A DNA stretch of 64,000 nucleotides, taken from positions 1 to 64,000 of the forward strand of contig JBGSBR010000002.1 of assembly GCA_041730495.1 (NCBI GenBank). The letters run 5' to 3'. Shown here piece after piece: positions 23,892 to 33,615 of the stretch. The position numbers and the translations under genes were made by a program. Within the stretch, counting starts at the first letter, position 1. Every line of letters begins with the position of its first letter. This DNA comes from JBGSBR01 sp041730495. GTDB taxonomy: Bacteria; Patescibacteriota; Microgenomatia; UBA1406; GWC2-37-13. Below the pieces are notes generated by a model, which made no database searches, was not told the DNA's origin, and saw nothing but the letters and a program-made list of their open reading frames with translations.

Positions 23892-26525
23892 ATGTGCGGT
23901 ATAGCAGGCTTCAACGGACCAAAAGACTCCCAGCTCCTACGTCAAATGTCGACCGAAATGCAACATCGAGGTCCTGATGGTGAAGGATTTTATGAACATG
24001 CTGATGTCTCACTACTAAGTCGTCGTCTTGCGATCATCGACCGCAAAGGTGGAGATCAGCCGATTTACAACGAAGATAAGTCAATGGTGGTTGTCTTCAA
24101 CGGTGAGATCTACAACTATCGAGAACTGCGTGAAGAACTGATCCAGCTTGGTCACAAATTCAAAACACAATCTGACACAGAAGTTATCATCCATGGTTAC
24201 GAAGAGTGGGGAGTGGCTTCATTTGATAAGTTAAACGGCATGTTTGGAATTGCCATCTATGACACCAAAAAGAAACAACTCATTGTCGCTCGCGATCATT
24301 TCGGGATCAAGCCAATCTACTTCGCAGATACTAAGTCAGGGATCATCTTCGCATCAGAGCTGAAGCCAATCTTGCACTCTGGCCAGATCAAAGCTGAAGT
24401 CAATGAAAAAATACTGTATCGCTATCTCAAATATCGCATCCATGACGAAAATCGTGAGACCTTCTTCGCTGGTATTCACAGATTATTGCCAGGAGAATAT
24501 ATGACCATTAAAGCCGGTAAATACGAGATCAAAACCTTTTCAACACTAGAAACTGATCTCCATAAACTTTCTGAAGAAAAACATGATGGAGTAGTGTCTG
24601 AAGACCAGATCAAAGAGTTTCAAAACTTGTTATTTGACTCGGTCAATCGTCGACTGATCTCAGAAGTGCCTGTCGGCACCTGTTTATCTGGAGGACTTGA
24701 TTCATCTTCGATGGTAGCGATAGTGAATCATCTGCTGCAAGATCATACATCAGAGTCTAAATCTGTCGGTAAAAAACAAAATACCTTTTCAGCAGTTTTC
24801 CCTGGGTCTGCCAATGACGAAGAAAAATATATCGATGAGTTACTCAGTAAAACTACTAATGTCACGAGTCATAAAGTCTATCCCAAACCAGAAGAGTTTT
24901 TCACTGATCTCGAAGACTTCATCCGTACGCAAGAAGAACCTACTATCAGTACCGGTCCGTATGCACAGTATCAGGTGATGCGTGAAGCACACAAGCATGT
25001 CACGGTATTGCTTGATGGCCAAGGAGCAGATGAGATGATGGCTGGCTATCTGCCGTACTATTTCGTCTATCTCAACCAACTCTATCTCAAAGGTAGTGCT
25101 AAAACACTTATTTCAGAGCTGTGGTCATCACGGGATATCCTCAGTAAATATTTCGTCACGCTCGTCAAACAAAAACTAAATCTCAAGAAAAATATACCGG
25201 TGTCATCAGTTCTTGACAAAAAGTTTGCTGCAAAACATAAGCAAGAACAGTTTCCAACAAAAGCAGCTGCGCTCAAGAAACGGTTGATCGATGATATCTT
25301 CCGTAACTCACTGCAGTCACTCTTGCGCTATGAAGATCGCAATACGATGCGATTCTCGATCGAAGGACGTGTGCCATTTCTCGATATTCGATTACTCAGA
25401 TATTTGTTTTCACTTCCTGAAGAAGCAATTATCAAACATGGCTGGAATAAATTTATCTTGCGTGAAGCGATGAAGGATTATCTGCCAGAAAGTATTTACA
25501 AGCGTCGCAACAAAATCGGTTTCACGACACCAGAAGATGAATGGTTTATCCGTATGAAAAATCGAATCTATCATATCTTCCTCAGCGAATCCTTCGCCAA
25601 TCGTCCGTACTTCAATCAACCAGAGGTGCTGAAAGCTTTCCAACGCTTTATCGAAGGCAAATCAGATGACACGATGTTATTTTGGCGGGTACTGAATGTC
25701 GAGCTGTGGTTGCGAGAGTTTATTGACCCTCCTTCGCCGAAGGCTACGGAAGGGCAAGTCCTAAAAATTAATGTTAATCCAGGAAAGAAGCTGGAGATTG
25801 AAGTTGATGGGAAAACATACGAGCGCAACATGATTAAAACTGATCTATTTCAAAAAGGTGATGACTATGTGAAAAAGATTACTCAGCATGTGATGAGTTT
25901 CTTAACTAAAACAAAATCAACTGACACAAAGTCGCCTTCGTCAAAAACTTCGGCGGACCAAAGATGGTATGTCGTCGTCTCAGAAAAGATTATTGCTATC
26001 TCACAAGGTAGATCGTATTTCATCTGGGATATCAATCCAAGCTGGTATGCTACAACGCTATCAAAGTTCGTCACACGCACTCCGTACGGTATTGGTCTGG
26101 GAAGTCCATGGACGATGCAGCTGGCGATCCAGGAAGTCGGAGTTGTACGAATTGCCTTTGCAGCCTTCGTGGCTGCAATCACGAAGCCCTTGGGTATGAA
26201 AGGTGTTTTTTATCATCTCGCCGGTAGTAATGTGTCAGCTATCGATGGACCGACAGAGTACTCGCTCTATCCTTCAAATGTATCAGCAAAACTCGTGCCG
26301 AAGGATCCACAAAAGGTAGCAGAGCAGCTTAAAGCAGAGATTGCAAAACAAACGAAAGATGCAAACTTTGCAGGAGCTGTTGTGATCGATGCCAATGACA
26401 TCGGAAGAAATATACTGGGTAACGCAACAGATATGCCTGACAAGTTCTTCGAAGAAGTAATGCGCGATAATCCGATGGGTCAGTCGAATGAACAAACTCC
26501 AGTGGTGATCGTTAGACAGGTATAA
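23892..26525 (+). CDS. asnB: glutamine-hydrolysing asparagine synthetase fused to a CofE-like domain
   Basis: 877 residues, about 250 longer than AsnB. Residues 1-200: class II glutaminase starting with catalytic Cys2 (MCGIAGF). Residues about 210-610: ATP-pyrophosphatase synthetase domain with PP-loop SGGLDSSSM and LDGQGADEMMAGY. A linker of about 80 residues (612-690) contains two short hairpin DNA segments in frame. The final part (about 690-877: RWYVVVSEKIIAISQGR, PLGMKGVFYHLAG, SAIDGPTEY, AVVIDANDIGRNILG, DNPMGQSNEQTPVVIVR) resembles F420-0:gamma-glutamyl ligase (CofE)-type proteins. AsnB makes asparagine from aspartate; the fused domain suggests a different or extra amide/peptide-bond reaction, perhaps on a cell-wall precursor (inference). 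Confidence 0.85.
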   Translation: MCGIAGFNGPKDSQLLRQMSTEMQHRGPDGEGFYEHADVSLLSRRLAIIDRKGGDQPIYNEDKSMVVVFNGEIYNYRELREELIQLGHKFKTQSDTEVIIHGYEEWGVASFDKLNGMFGIAIYDTKKKQLIVARDHFGIKPIYFADTKSGIIFASELKPILHSGQIKAEVNEKILYRYLKYRIHDENRETFFAGIHRLLPGEYMTIKAGKYEIKTFSTLETDLHKLSEEKHDGVVSEDQIKEFQNLLFDSVNRRLISEVPVGTCLSGGLDSSSMVAIVNHLLQDHTSESKSVGKKQNTFSAVFPGSANDEEKYIDELLSKTTNVTSHKVYPKPEEFFTDLEDFIRTQEEPTISTGPYAQYQVMREAHKHVTVLLDGQGADEMMAGYLPYYFVYLNQLYLKGSAKTLISELWSSRDILSKYFVTLVKQKLNLKKNIPVSSVLDKKFAAKHKQEQFPTKAAALKKRLIDDIFRNSLQSLLRYEDRNTMRFSIEGRVPFLDIRLLRYLFSLPEEAIIKHGWNKFILREAMKDYLPESIYKRRNKIGFTTPEDEWFIRMKNRIYHIFLSESFANRPYFNQPEVLKAFQRFIEGKSDDTMLFWRVLNVELWLREFIDPPSPKATEGQVLKINVNPGKKLEIEVDGKTYERNMIKTDLFQKGDDYVKKITQHVMSFLTKTKSTDTKSPSSKTSADQRWYVVVSEKIIAISQGRSYFIWDINPSWYATTLSKFVTRTPYGIGLGSPWTMQLAIQEVGVVRIAFAAFVAAITKPLGMKGVFYHLAGSNVSAIDGPTEYSLYPSNVSAKLVPKDPQKVAEQLKAEIAKQTKDANFAGAVVIDANDIGRNILGNATDMPDKFFEEVMRDNPMGQSNEQTPVVIVRQV
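25725..25760. repeat. hairpin repeat in frame inside asnB, first copy
   Basis: The segment CCTCCTTCGCCGAAGGC-TACGGAAGGGCAAG resembles the short CCTCCTTCG...CGGAGG palindromes dispersed in many bacterial genomes. Here it encodes PPSPKATEGQ at the junction after the AsnB core, without breaking the frame. Confidence 0.5.
25930..25963. repeat. hairpin repeat in frame inside asnB, second copy
   Basis: GTCGCCTTCGTCAAAAACTTCGGCGGACC is a related palindrome (CGCC...GGCG with CTTCG) that encodes SPSSKTSADQ just before the CofE-like domain. Confidence 0.45.
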
Positions 26526-27132
26526 ATAGACCATTTTCTAATCGAAACGCACCATTTTCTGGGTCATTTGCAGCCTCAAAAATATTTAGAAATGTTTCAC
26601 CAACATTGATTTGATCTGGAAAATAGTCATCTAGCATGCTTCTATCAACTCGACTTACACTTTGATCTTGCACATTGTATGCTTGTTGATCGGTAATTGG
26701 TTTATATCTGCGCTGTATAATATTTTTACGTTTAGCAATTGCGGCACTATTTCTCCAAGTGCGTTGCAGTTTATAAGTTGCAATGTAAAAAGGTTGTTGA
26801 GGTATTTGTGGTGTATAGACGACGATTCCATCTTTACCTATTCCAATAATATTTTCTTGAGTATCAAGGTGAATAGCTGCTCTCAATGCTAGTTCTTCAT
26901 CAGGTAAATCATTTGGTAATATTCGGTCATTATATGATCGTGTAATAGATAGGTAGCCATTTATGGTAACAGCATTGGGATCATTGGTGATATATTTTCC
27001 ACAAGTTACTTTATATTGAGGAGTCATATCATCACCAGGTAACTCTGCTGAAAATAATGTATGGACTACTGGATGAATAATAGGATTTTCATCAACCTTT
27101 GGTACTGGTACTGATAATCTTCGTTCAAACAT
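26512..27132 (-). CDS. unknown cytoplasmic protein
   Basis: 206 residues with mixed alpha/beta character, no signal or membrane segment and no motif I recognise. The middle reads as a basic strand-rich part (FYIATYKLQRTWRNSAAIAKRK). On the minus strand TATACT ends 7 bases before the ATG. Its 3' end overlaps the asnB stop by 14 bases, tail to tail. Confidence 0.6.
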   Translation of the reverse strand: MFERRLSVPVPKVDENPIIHPVVHTLFSAELPGDDMTPQYKVTCGKYITNDPNAVTINGYLSITRSYNDRILPNDLPDEELALRAAIHLDTQENIIGIGKDGIVVYTPQIPQQPFYIATYKLQRTWRNSAAIAKRKNIIQRRYKPITDQQAYNVQDQSVSRVDRSMLDDYFPDQINVGETFLNIFEAANDPENGAFRLENGLFIPV

Positions 27133-27191
27133 ATTCGCGAGTATACCATAGACTTTATTTGAAATTCACGCACAAATTTAGTAGCTTACGC

Positions 27192-27197
27192 TATAAT
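27192..27197 (+). promoter_or_regulatory. -10 element of gatCAB (leaderless)
   Basis: TATAAT ends 6 bases before the gatC ATG at 27204. Confidence 0.65.
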
Positions 27198-27203
27198 GTC
27201 TGC

Positions 27204-27518
27204 ATGTCAAAATCACTTCATACTCCACTTACCAATGCTGATGTACTTCATATCGCTAAACTCGCGAATCTTACCTTGACAGAAGCCGAAGTGGAGAAGT
27301 TTAAGAAGCAGCTTGAAGACACGATTAGTTATGTCGAAAACTTAGATGAACTTGATACTGCAAAAGTAGAACCAACGCTTCATTCGACCAATGTAAATAA
27401 CATCTACTTCGAAGATGGTACCGAAAACAAACGTCTTTTCACCACAGATGAAGCTCTAAAAAATGCCCCGACACAACCTAAGAAAAAAATGTTTACCGTT
27501 AAACGAATCATGGAATAA
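27204..27518 (+). CDS. gatC: Asp-tRNA(Asn)/Glu-tRNA(Gln) amidotransferase subunit C
   Basis: 104 residues. The N-terminal helix LTNADVLHIAKLANLTLTEAE and NLDELDTAKVEPTLH are typical of GatC, a belt-like subunit that stabilises GatA-GatB. The start at 27204 fits the promoter; an upstream in-frame start at 27099 would lie over the divergent gene. First gene of the gatCAB operon; gatA follows after one base. Confidence 0.94.
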   Translation: MSKSLHTPLTNADVLHIAKLANLTLTEAEVEKFKKQLEDTISYVENLDELDTAKVEPTLHSTNVNNIYFEDGTENKRLFTTDEALKNAPTQPKKKMFTVKRIME

Positions 27519-27519
27519 T

Positions 27520-28905
27520 ATGGATATACTCGGAAAATCAATCATACAGCTACAAGACCTGATCTCATCTAAGAAGATCAGTAGTGCTGAAGTGTATAGC
27601 TACTTCATGGCTCGTGCTAAAAAGCATAATAACGATTTAAATGCGTTTCTGACTCTTGTGGATGAGCAAACTATCAAACATGATGGTGATATGGCTGGTA
27701 TCCCACTCGCTGTCAAAGATAATTTCTGTACTGAAGGTGTCCGTACTACTGCATCTGCGAAACTACTCGAAGATTTCGTACCACAGTACGAGTCTACAGT
27801 CACACAAAGACTGTATGATAACGGTGCCACAATCCTCGGTAAAACAAATCTCGATGCATGGGCACATGGATCATCGACAGAGACATCTGATTTCGGTCCA
27901 TCCAAAAACCCATGGGATATCACTCGTGCTCCTGGTGGCTCCTCTGGAGGTACTGGTGCTGCAGTAAGTGCATATCTGACTCCTGCAGGCATAGGCTCAG
28001 AGACTGCCGGATCTATCAGATTACCTGCAGCATGGTGTGGACTTGTGGGACTGAAGCCGACATACGGTCGTGTGTCACGTTTCGGAGTAATTGCCATGGG
28101 TTCATCATTTGATTGCCCAGGACCGATGACACTTACTGTCGAAGATTCAGCATATCTCTTACAACTAATTGCTGGACATGATCCATATGATGCGACCAGC
28201 TCTACAGAAGCTGTACCTGACTATCTCAAGCAAATGAAAGAAAAAAAGAAGTTTACCATCGGTTTACCAAAAGAATATATGGAAGGTCTGGATGCAGATA
28301 TCGAAAAGCGAGTGAGAGATGCTCTCAAAGTCTTGGAATCGATGGGCCATACGATCAAAGAAGTATCATTACTGCCACCGAAATACTCGATATCTGTTTA
28401 TACCATCTTACAGAGAGCTGAAGTTTCCTCAAATCTCGCTCGTTTCGATGGCATCCGTTATGGTAAAGATCGGACACACTTTGGCTCTGAAGCAAAACGT
28501 CGCATCATGCTTGGAGCTTATACTCTTTCACATGGACACTATGATGCCTTTTATACCAAAGCACAGAAAGTGAAAACACTGATTATCGAAGATATGCAGC
28601 GTGTTTTCCAAGATGTAGATTTATTGATTGCACCATCGACACCTGTTACCGCATTGACACTGGGTGAGTTTCATAAGTTTGCCTTTTTCGGTGAAACTAT
28701 GGATGCTCTTGATGAAGCTGCTGCAGTAGCTGGCACACCAGCTATTAATATCCCGTTTGGATTTGATTCACAAGGTCTTCCAGTTGGTATTCAGATTATG
28801 GGAAACTATTTTGAAGAAGGTAAAATACTCGATCTTGCCTATCAGTTTGAACAAGAAACCAAGTTTGATGGAGTGATCGAGAAAGGAGTCAAAAACTATG
28901 AATAA
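27520..28905 (+). CDS. gatA: Asp-tRNA(Asn)/Glu-tRNA(Gln) amidotransferase subunit A
   Basis: 461 residues. The amidase signature is complete: the lysine of GIPLAVKDNF, cis-serine in GGSSGGTGAA and nucleophile serine in ETAGSIRLPAAWCG. It frees ammonia from glutamine, which is channelled to GatB. It starts 1 base after the gatC stop; the in-frame ATG at 27463 lies inside gatC. It overlaps gatB by 8 bases. Confidence 0.96.
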   Translation: MDILGKSIIQLQDLISSKKISSAEVYSYFMARAKKHNNDLNAFLTLVDEQTIKHDGDMAGIPLAVKDNFCTEGVRTTASAKLLEDFVPQYESTVTQRLYDNGATILGKTNLDAWAHGSSTETSDFGPSKNPWDITRAPGGSSGGTGAAVSAYLTPAGIGSETAGSIRLPAAWCGLVGLKPTYGRVSRFGVIAMGSSFDCPGPMTLTVEDSAYLLQLIAGHDPYDATSSTEAVPDYLKQMKEKKKFTIGLPKEYMEGLDADIEKRVRDALKVLESMGHTIKEVSLLPPKYSISVYTILQRAEVSSNLARFDGIRYGKDRTHFGSEAKRRIMLGAYTLSHGHYDAFYTKAQKVKTLIIEDMQRVFQDVDLLIAPSTPVTALTLGEFHKFAFFGETMDALDEAAAVAGTPAINIPFGFDSQGLPVGIQIMGNYFEEGKILDLAYQFEQETKFDGVIEKGVKNYE

Positions 28906-30214
28906 ATACGAACCAGTCATCGGTCTTGAGATCCATGTCGAGCTGAGTACCAAATCGAAGATGTTTTGTCAGTGTAGTGCTAATTACTTCGGCAAAGAGC
29001 CTAACAGCAACACCTGTCCAGTCTGTCTTGGTATGCCAGGAGCACTGCCAGTGCCTAATCGTCAAGCGGTAGAGTCAACAATCAAGATAGGTCAAGCACT
29101 TAAGTGTAAAATCAATCAGCATTCCAAGTTTGATCGGAAACATTATTTCTACCCAGATCTGGCCAAAGGCTATCAGATCAGTCAGTATGACCAGCCAATT
29201 GCAGAACACGGTGAACTGACCTTCTATGACAAGAAAACCAATGAATATAAAACGTTTCATATTCAACGCATACATCTCGAGGAAGATACGGGTAAGCTGA
29301 CTCATGCAGACGGTGATACCCTGGTCGATTTCAACCGTTGTAGTGTCCCACTCGTCGAGATAGTAACAGAGCCAGAGTTTCGTAACTCTGATGATGTGAA
29401 ACAGTTCCTTGAAGAGCTGCACACCTTGATTGAATATCTGGATGTCTCAGACGCTGATATGGAAAAAGGGTCAATGCGCATGGAACCAAATATCTCGATT
29501 CGTCCAATCGGTCAGAAAGACTATCCACCATACAAAGTCGAAGTCAAAAATATCAACTCATTTAATTTCGCTAAAAAAGCTGTCGAGTTTGAGCTCGTCC
29601 GTCAGGCCGAGATCTTAGATCGTGGCGAGATCCCAGCTCAAGAAACACGTGGGTACAACGAAGATAAACAAGAAACGTATTCGCAGCGTACCAAAGAAAA
29701 TGCGAAAGATTATCGCTATTTCCCAGAGCCTGATATTCCTCCAATGGTTTTCAGTGATGAGTTATTAGAGAAGATTAAACAAACATTGCCAGAGCTGCCA
29801 TTTCAAAGATTTACGCGATTAGTGAACTCAGGTGTTAGTCCAGCTTTTGCTATTATATTAACTCAAAATGTAGTTAAAGGTAATCGTTTTGATGAAATAT
29901 TCTCTGTTAGAAAAAGCTTAGATCCAAATCTAACAGCAAGTGCAATTGTTAATAATCGTATTTCAACTGACATATCTGTGGCTGAAGCTGCTGATAAAGC
30001 AGAAGAGCTTTTGAAACCGAAAGAAACTGACACAGGCGCTTTGACTGATGCGATCGAGAAAGCCATAACAGCTAATCCAAAAGTATATGAAGACTATAAA
30101 GCTGGCAAAACCAACTCAATCATGTTCTTCGTTGGACAGGTGATGCGAGAAATGAAAGGAAAAGCAGACGCAAGTGTCGTCAAACAAGCATTGGAAAAGA
30201 GATTAGAACAATAA
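28898..30214 (+). CDS. gatB: Asp-tRNA(Asn)/Glu-tRNA(Gln) amidotransferase subunit B
   Basis: 438 residues, some 30-40 shorter than usual. YEPVIGLEIHVEL, the zinc-type cysteines CQCS...CPVCLGMPGALPV and KHYFYPDLAKGYQISQYD form the kinase-amidase core; the C-terminal YqeY-like helical domain (about 300-438) is present but trimmed. A clear AAAGGAG lies upstream, inside gatA. With gatC and gatA it makes amidated Asn-tRNA and Gln-tRNA, so this organism probably lacks one or both direct synthetases (known of the pathway). Confidence 0.96.
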   Translation: MNKYEPVIGLEIHVELSTKSKMFCQCSANYFGKEPNSNTCPVCLGMPGALPVPNRQAVESTIKIGQALKCKINQHSKFDRKHYFYPDLAKGYQISQYDQPIAEHGELTFYDKKTNEYKTFHIQRIHLEEDTGKLTHADGDTLVDFNRCSVPLVEIVTEPEFRNSDDVKQFLEELHTLIEYLDVSDADMEKGSMRMEPNISIRPIGQKDYPPYKVEVKNINSFNFAKKAVEFELVRQAEILDRGEIPAQETRGYNEDKQETYSQRTKENAKDYRYFPEPDIPPMVFSDELLEKIKQTLPELPFQRFTRLVNSGVSPAFAIILTQNVVKGNRFDEIFSVRKSLDPNLTASAIVNNRISTDISVAEAADKAEELLKPKETDTGALTDAIEKAITANPKVYEDYKAGKTNSIMFFVGQVMREMKGKADASVVKQALEKRLEQ

Positions 30215-30222
30215 TTACAATA

Positions 30223-30282
30223 GTCATTCCCGACTAGATCGGGAATCCAGGCCAGGATCCTCGGATCAAGTCCGAGGATGAC
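30223..30282. repeat. palindromic repeat copy 3 (two hairpins)
   Basis: GTCATTCCCGACTAGATCGGGAAT, CCAGGCCAGG, then ATCCTCGGA-TCAAG-TCCGAGGAT-GAC. It contains both hairpins of copies 1 and 2 and lies between gatB and dnaE. Confidence 0.88.
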
Positions 30283-30301
30283 AACACAACTGAATAAATT
30301 T

Positions 30302-33300
30302 ATGTCTTTCGTCCATCTTCACACACACTCAGAGTACTCAATGCTCGATGGTATGGCGCGTATCAATGATATGGTTCTACGAGCCAAAGAGCTTGAGATG
30401 CCAGCACTTGCCATCACTGATCATGGAGCGCTTTATGGTGCGTTTAAGTTTTTCATCAAAGCCAAAGATGAAGGTATTAAACCGATCATAGGCTGTGAAC
30501 TATACAAAGCCAAAGGATCTCGTCATGATAAAGAGGTAGCTGATCGCGGTCAGTTTCACTTACTTGTACTTGCTCAAAATCTCGCAGGATATAAGAACCT
30601 GATGAAGCTTGTCACTAAATCTAATCTTGAAGGGTTTTATTACAAGCCACGAGTTGATTGGGAGCTGCTGCGAGAGCATAATGAAGGGCTGATTCTCACC
30701 AGTGGATGTCTGGGTGCTGAGATTCCTCAATTGTTAATTCAGAACCAATTCAAAGAAGCTGAATCAGTCCTCAAACAATATCTAGAAATCTTCGAAGGAC
30801 GTTTCTACATGGAACTGCAACGACACCCACAGCTTGAGCTACAAGAGCAGATCAATCAAGAGCTGGTGAAGCTGGCTCGCAAGCACGCAGTACCGTTAGT
30901 AGCAACCAATGATGTCCATTATCTGCATAAAGATGATGCCTATGCTCAAGAAATCTTACTTTGTATTCAAACTCAACGTGCCATCTTCGAAAAAGATCGA
31001 CCGATGAGTATGTATGACGTGCCAGATTACTACATGAAAACACCAGATGAGATGAAAGCTGCGTTCTCAGATTTCCCAGAAGCAATCGAGAACACACTGC
31101 GTATCGCAGAGCAATGTAATGTGGAGATCCCATACGGTAAGCTCATTCTCCCAAACTACGATGTGCCAGCCGGTATGACGACAGAGCAGTTCTTACGCGA
31201 TATGGTTTATGAGAAACGCAGTCGTACCAAAGGCTTTACTGATGATGTGATCAAAGAGCGCTTGGATTATGAGCTCGATATCATCATGAAAAAAGGGTAT
31301 ACCAATTACTTTCTTTTCGTCCAAGACGTCGTAAACTGGGCTAAAGATACAGGGATTGCTGTCGGTCCAGGTCGTGGATCAGCAGCAGGATCATTAGTCT
31401 CATACGTACTACGAATCACTGATATTAATCCACTTGAGTACAACTTGCCGTTTGAGCGATTCTTAAATCCAGAACGCCCGACACCACCAGATATCGATAT
31501 CGATTTCTCAGATAAGCGTCGTGATGAGGTTATCAAATATATTTCGCGTCGCTATGGTGAAGACAAGGTCGCACAGATCATCACATTCGGTACGATGGAA
31601 GCCAAGCTCGCTGTACGTGATGTCGCCCGTGCACTCGGTCTATCATACGCTACTGGTGATCGTATCTCGAAGATGATCCCGACTGGTAAACAAGGGTTTC
31701 ATATGTCGCTCACCAAAGCACTAGAAGAAACACCACTGCTCATGCAAGCTTACAACAACGAAGATGAAGTCAAAAAAGTAATTGATATCGCACGCAAAGT
31801 TGAGAGTCTGCCACGACACTTCTCAGTCCACGCCGCTGGAGTCGTGATCGCGGATAAGCCGCTTACAGAGTATGTCCCACTGCAACGTGATAACAAAGAA
31901 GGTCGCATTATCACCCAGTTTGACATGTACAGTCTCGATCTCAATGCCGTCTCAGAAAATAAAGCAGTTGGTGTGATTAAAGCTGATATCTTGGGACTGA
32001 AAAACTTATCAACACTCGAAGAAGCGCTGAAATTTGTGTTTGAGTTTACCGGTACGCAGATCGATATCCATGAAGTTCCGCTTGATGATAAGAAAACCTA
32101 TGATCTGATGAGTCGAGGAGAGACGATTGGTGTTTTCCAGCTCGAGTCGCCAGGCATGCGTCGCCTCGCACGAGATATGCAACCCAACAAACTGAGTGAC
32201 ATCACCGCCATGGTTTCGCTTTATCGCCCAGGACCGATGGATCTGATCCCGGTCTTCATCGAAGGCCGTCGTAATCCCAAAAAAGTAAAATACCTTCATC
32301 CTGATCTCAAGCCGATCATGGGTGAGACTTACGGTATTTTGGTTTACCAAGAGCAGGTCATGGAAATCGCAGTCCAGCTCGCACATTTCAGTAAGAGTGA
32401 GGCCGATCTCTTGCGTATGGCTATGGGTAAGAAAAAGAAGAAGCTCATGGAGGAAGGCAAGAAAAAATTCCTCATCGGTGCGATGGCACGTGGATATAAA
32501 CAATCTACTCTTGAAGAGATCTTTGCGTTCGTCGAGAAATTCGCTGCCTACGGTTTCAACAAATCTCATGCTGCGTCATACGCTCTGATTGCATACTGGA
32601 CAGCGTATATGAAAGCAAATTTTCCAGTCGAGTTCATGACAGCCTTACTATCTGCAGAGTTGAACGGCGTAGCCGGTCCTCAGCGTGAGCTGAAGATGGC
32701 ACAAGCACTCGAAGAGTGTAAACGTATGGAGATCAAGGTCATGCCGCCAGATATCAATAAATCAAAATCAGAGTTTAGTATCGAGGATCGTTCGATCCGT
32801 TTTGGCCTGTCAGCTCTGAAGAACGTCGGATCGGCTGCCATTGACTCAATCCTTGAAGCTCGTGATCAAGACGGAGAGTTTCGTAGCTTCAGAGATTTCT
32901 TGTTCCGTATCGATCTGCGTAAAGCGAACAAGAAAACCGTTGAAAGTCTCATTAAAGCCGGCGCATTTGATAAGATTGCCAATCGTGCCACATTACTCAC
33001 ATACTATCCAACTGCTGTGAAAGAGATGGGAGCACATAAAACATCTGCAATTGATGGACAGTTTGGACTATTTGGACATGGCGAGAAGAAACGATTTGAT
33101 ACCGATACCTTTGTCGAGCTGCCAGAGTTTGATGAAAACAAGCTGTCAGATTTCGAACAAGAAGTAATTGGGTTCCTCATCACAAGAAATCCGATGGACA
33201 AATATAAAGATATCCTTTCACAAAAACGTACTCTTGAGCTGGTGAACCTCGCTGATGCCAAAAAGAATATGGAGTATGTCATCGGTGGCAAACTGACAGC

Positions 33301-33565
33301 CAAAAAGATAGTCAAAACCAAAAAGGATAATGCAGAGATGGCGTTTCTGACTTTCAATGATAATACCGGGACAATTGAAGCAGTCGCTTTTCCTAAAACC
33401 TATGCCAAAATCAAAGATATGCTGATCATGAATAATGTCATGCTTGCCAAAGGCAAGATCACTGAACGTGAGGGAGAGATGAGTATGATGGTAGATGTGG
33501 TGGTGAACCTCGATGTGCGTGCACAGATGCAAGCCAAGATGGATGCAGAATCAGCCGCACGTTAA
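30302..33565 (+). CDS. dnaE: DNA polymerase III alpha subunit
   Basis: 1,087 residues, normal DnaE1 length. PHP domain with HLHTHSEYSMLDG at residues 5-17; polymerase active site PDIDIDFSDKRRD with GPGRGSAAGSLVSY; helix-hairpin-helix and an OB domain near the end (TAKKIVKTKKDNAEMAFLTF). It is the replicative polymerase. The start at 30302 is preferred over an in-frame ATG at 30278 because the latter is part of the palindromic repeat and homologues begin with this MxFVHLHTH sequence. Confidence 0.97.
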   Translation: MSFVHLHTHSEYSMLDGMARINDMVLRAKELEMPALAITDHGALYGAFKFFIKAKDEGIKPIIGCELYKAKGSRHDKEVADRGQFHLLVLAQNLAGYKNLMKLVTKSNLEGFYYKPRVDWELLREHNEGLILTSGCLGAEIPQLLIQNQFKEAESVLKQYLEIFEGRFYMELQRHPQLELQEQINQELVKLARKHAVPLVATNDVHYLHKDDAYAQEILLCIQTQRAIFEKDRPMSMYDVPDYYMKTPDEMKAAFSDFPEAIENTLRIAEQCNVEIPYGKLILPNYDVPAGMTTEQFLRDMVYEKRSRTKGFTDDVIKERLDYELDIIMKKGYTNYFLFVQDVVNWAKDTGIAVGPGRGSAAGSLVSYVLRITDINPLEYNLPFERFLNPERPTPPDIDIDFSDKRRDEVIKYISRRYGEDKVAQIITFGTMEAKLAVRDVARALGLSYATGDRISKMIPTGKQGFHMSLTKALEETPLLMQAYNNEDEVKKVIDIARKVESLPRHFSVHAAGVVIADKPLTEYVPLQRDNKEGRIITQFDMYSLDLNAVSENKAVGVIKADILGLKNLSTLEEALKFVFEFTGTQIDIHEVPLDDKKTYDLMSRGETIGVFQLESPGMRRLARDMQPNKLSDITAMVSLYRPGPMDLIPVFIEGRRNPKKVKYLHPDLKPIMGETYGILVYQEQVMEIAVQLAHFSKSEADLLRMAMGKKKKKLMEEGKKKFLIGAMARGYKQSTLEEIFAFVEKFAAYGFNKSHAASYALIAYWTAYMKANFPVEFMTALLSAELNGVAGPQRELKMAQALEECKRMEIKVMPPDINKSKSEFSIEDRSIRFGLSALKNVGSAAIDSILEARDQDGEFRSFRDFLFRIDLRKANKKTVESLIKAGAFDKIANRATLLTYYPTAVKEMGAHKTSAIDGQFGLFGHGEKKRFDTDTFVELPEFDENKLSDFEQEVIGFLITRNPMDKYKDILSQKRTLELVNLADAKKNMEYVIGGKLTAKKIVKTKKDNAEMAFLTFNDNTGTIEAVAFPKTYAKIKDMLIMNNVMLAKGKITEREGEMSMMVDVVVNLDVRAQMQAKMDAESAAR

Positions 33566-33615
33566 CTCGTGATACATCACAGATATGTTTGACGTTAAGA
33601 ATTACGATTGCTAGA

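Noticed and set aside
30278..30301. dnaE start at 30278
   Set aside because: This ATG is formed by the end of a palindromic repeat; the homologous N-terminus starts at 30302.
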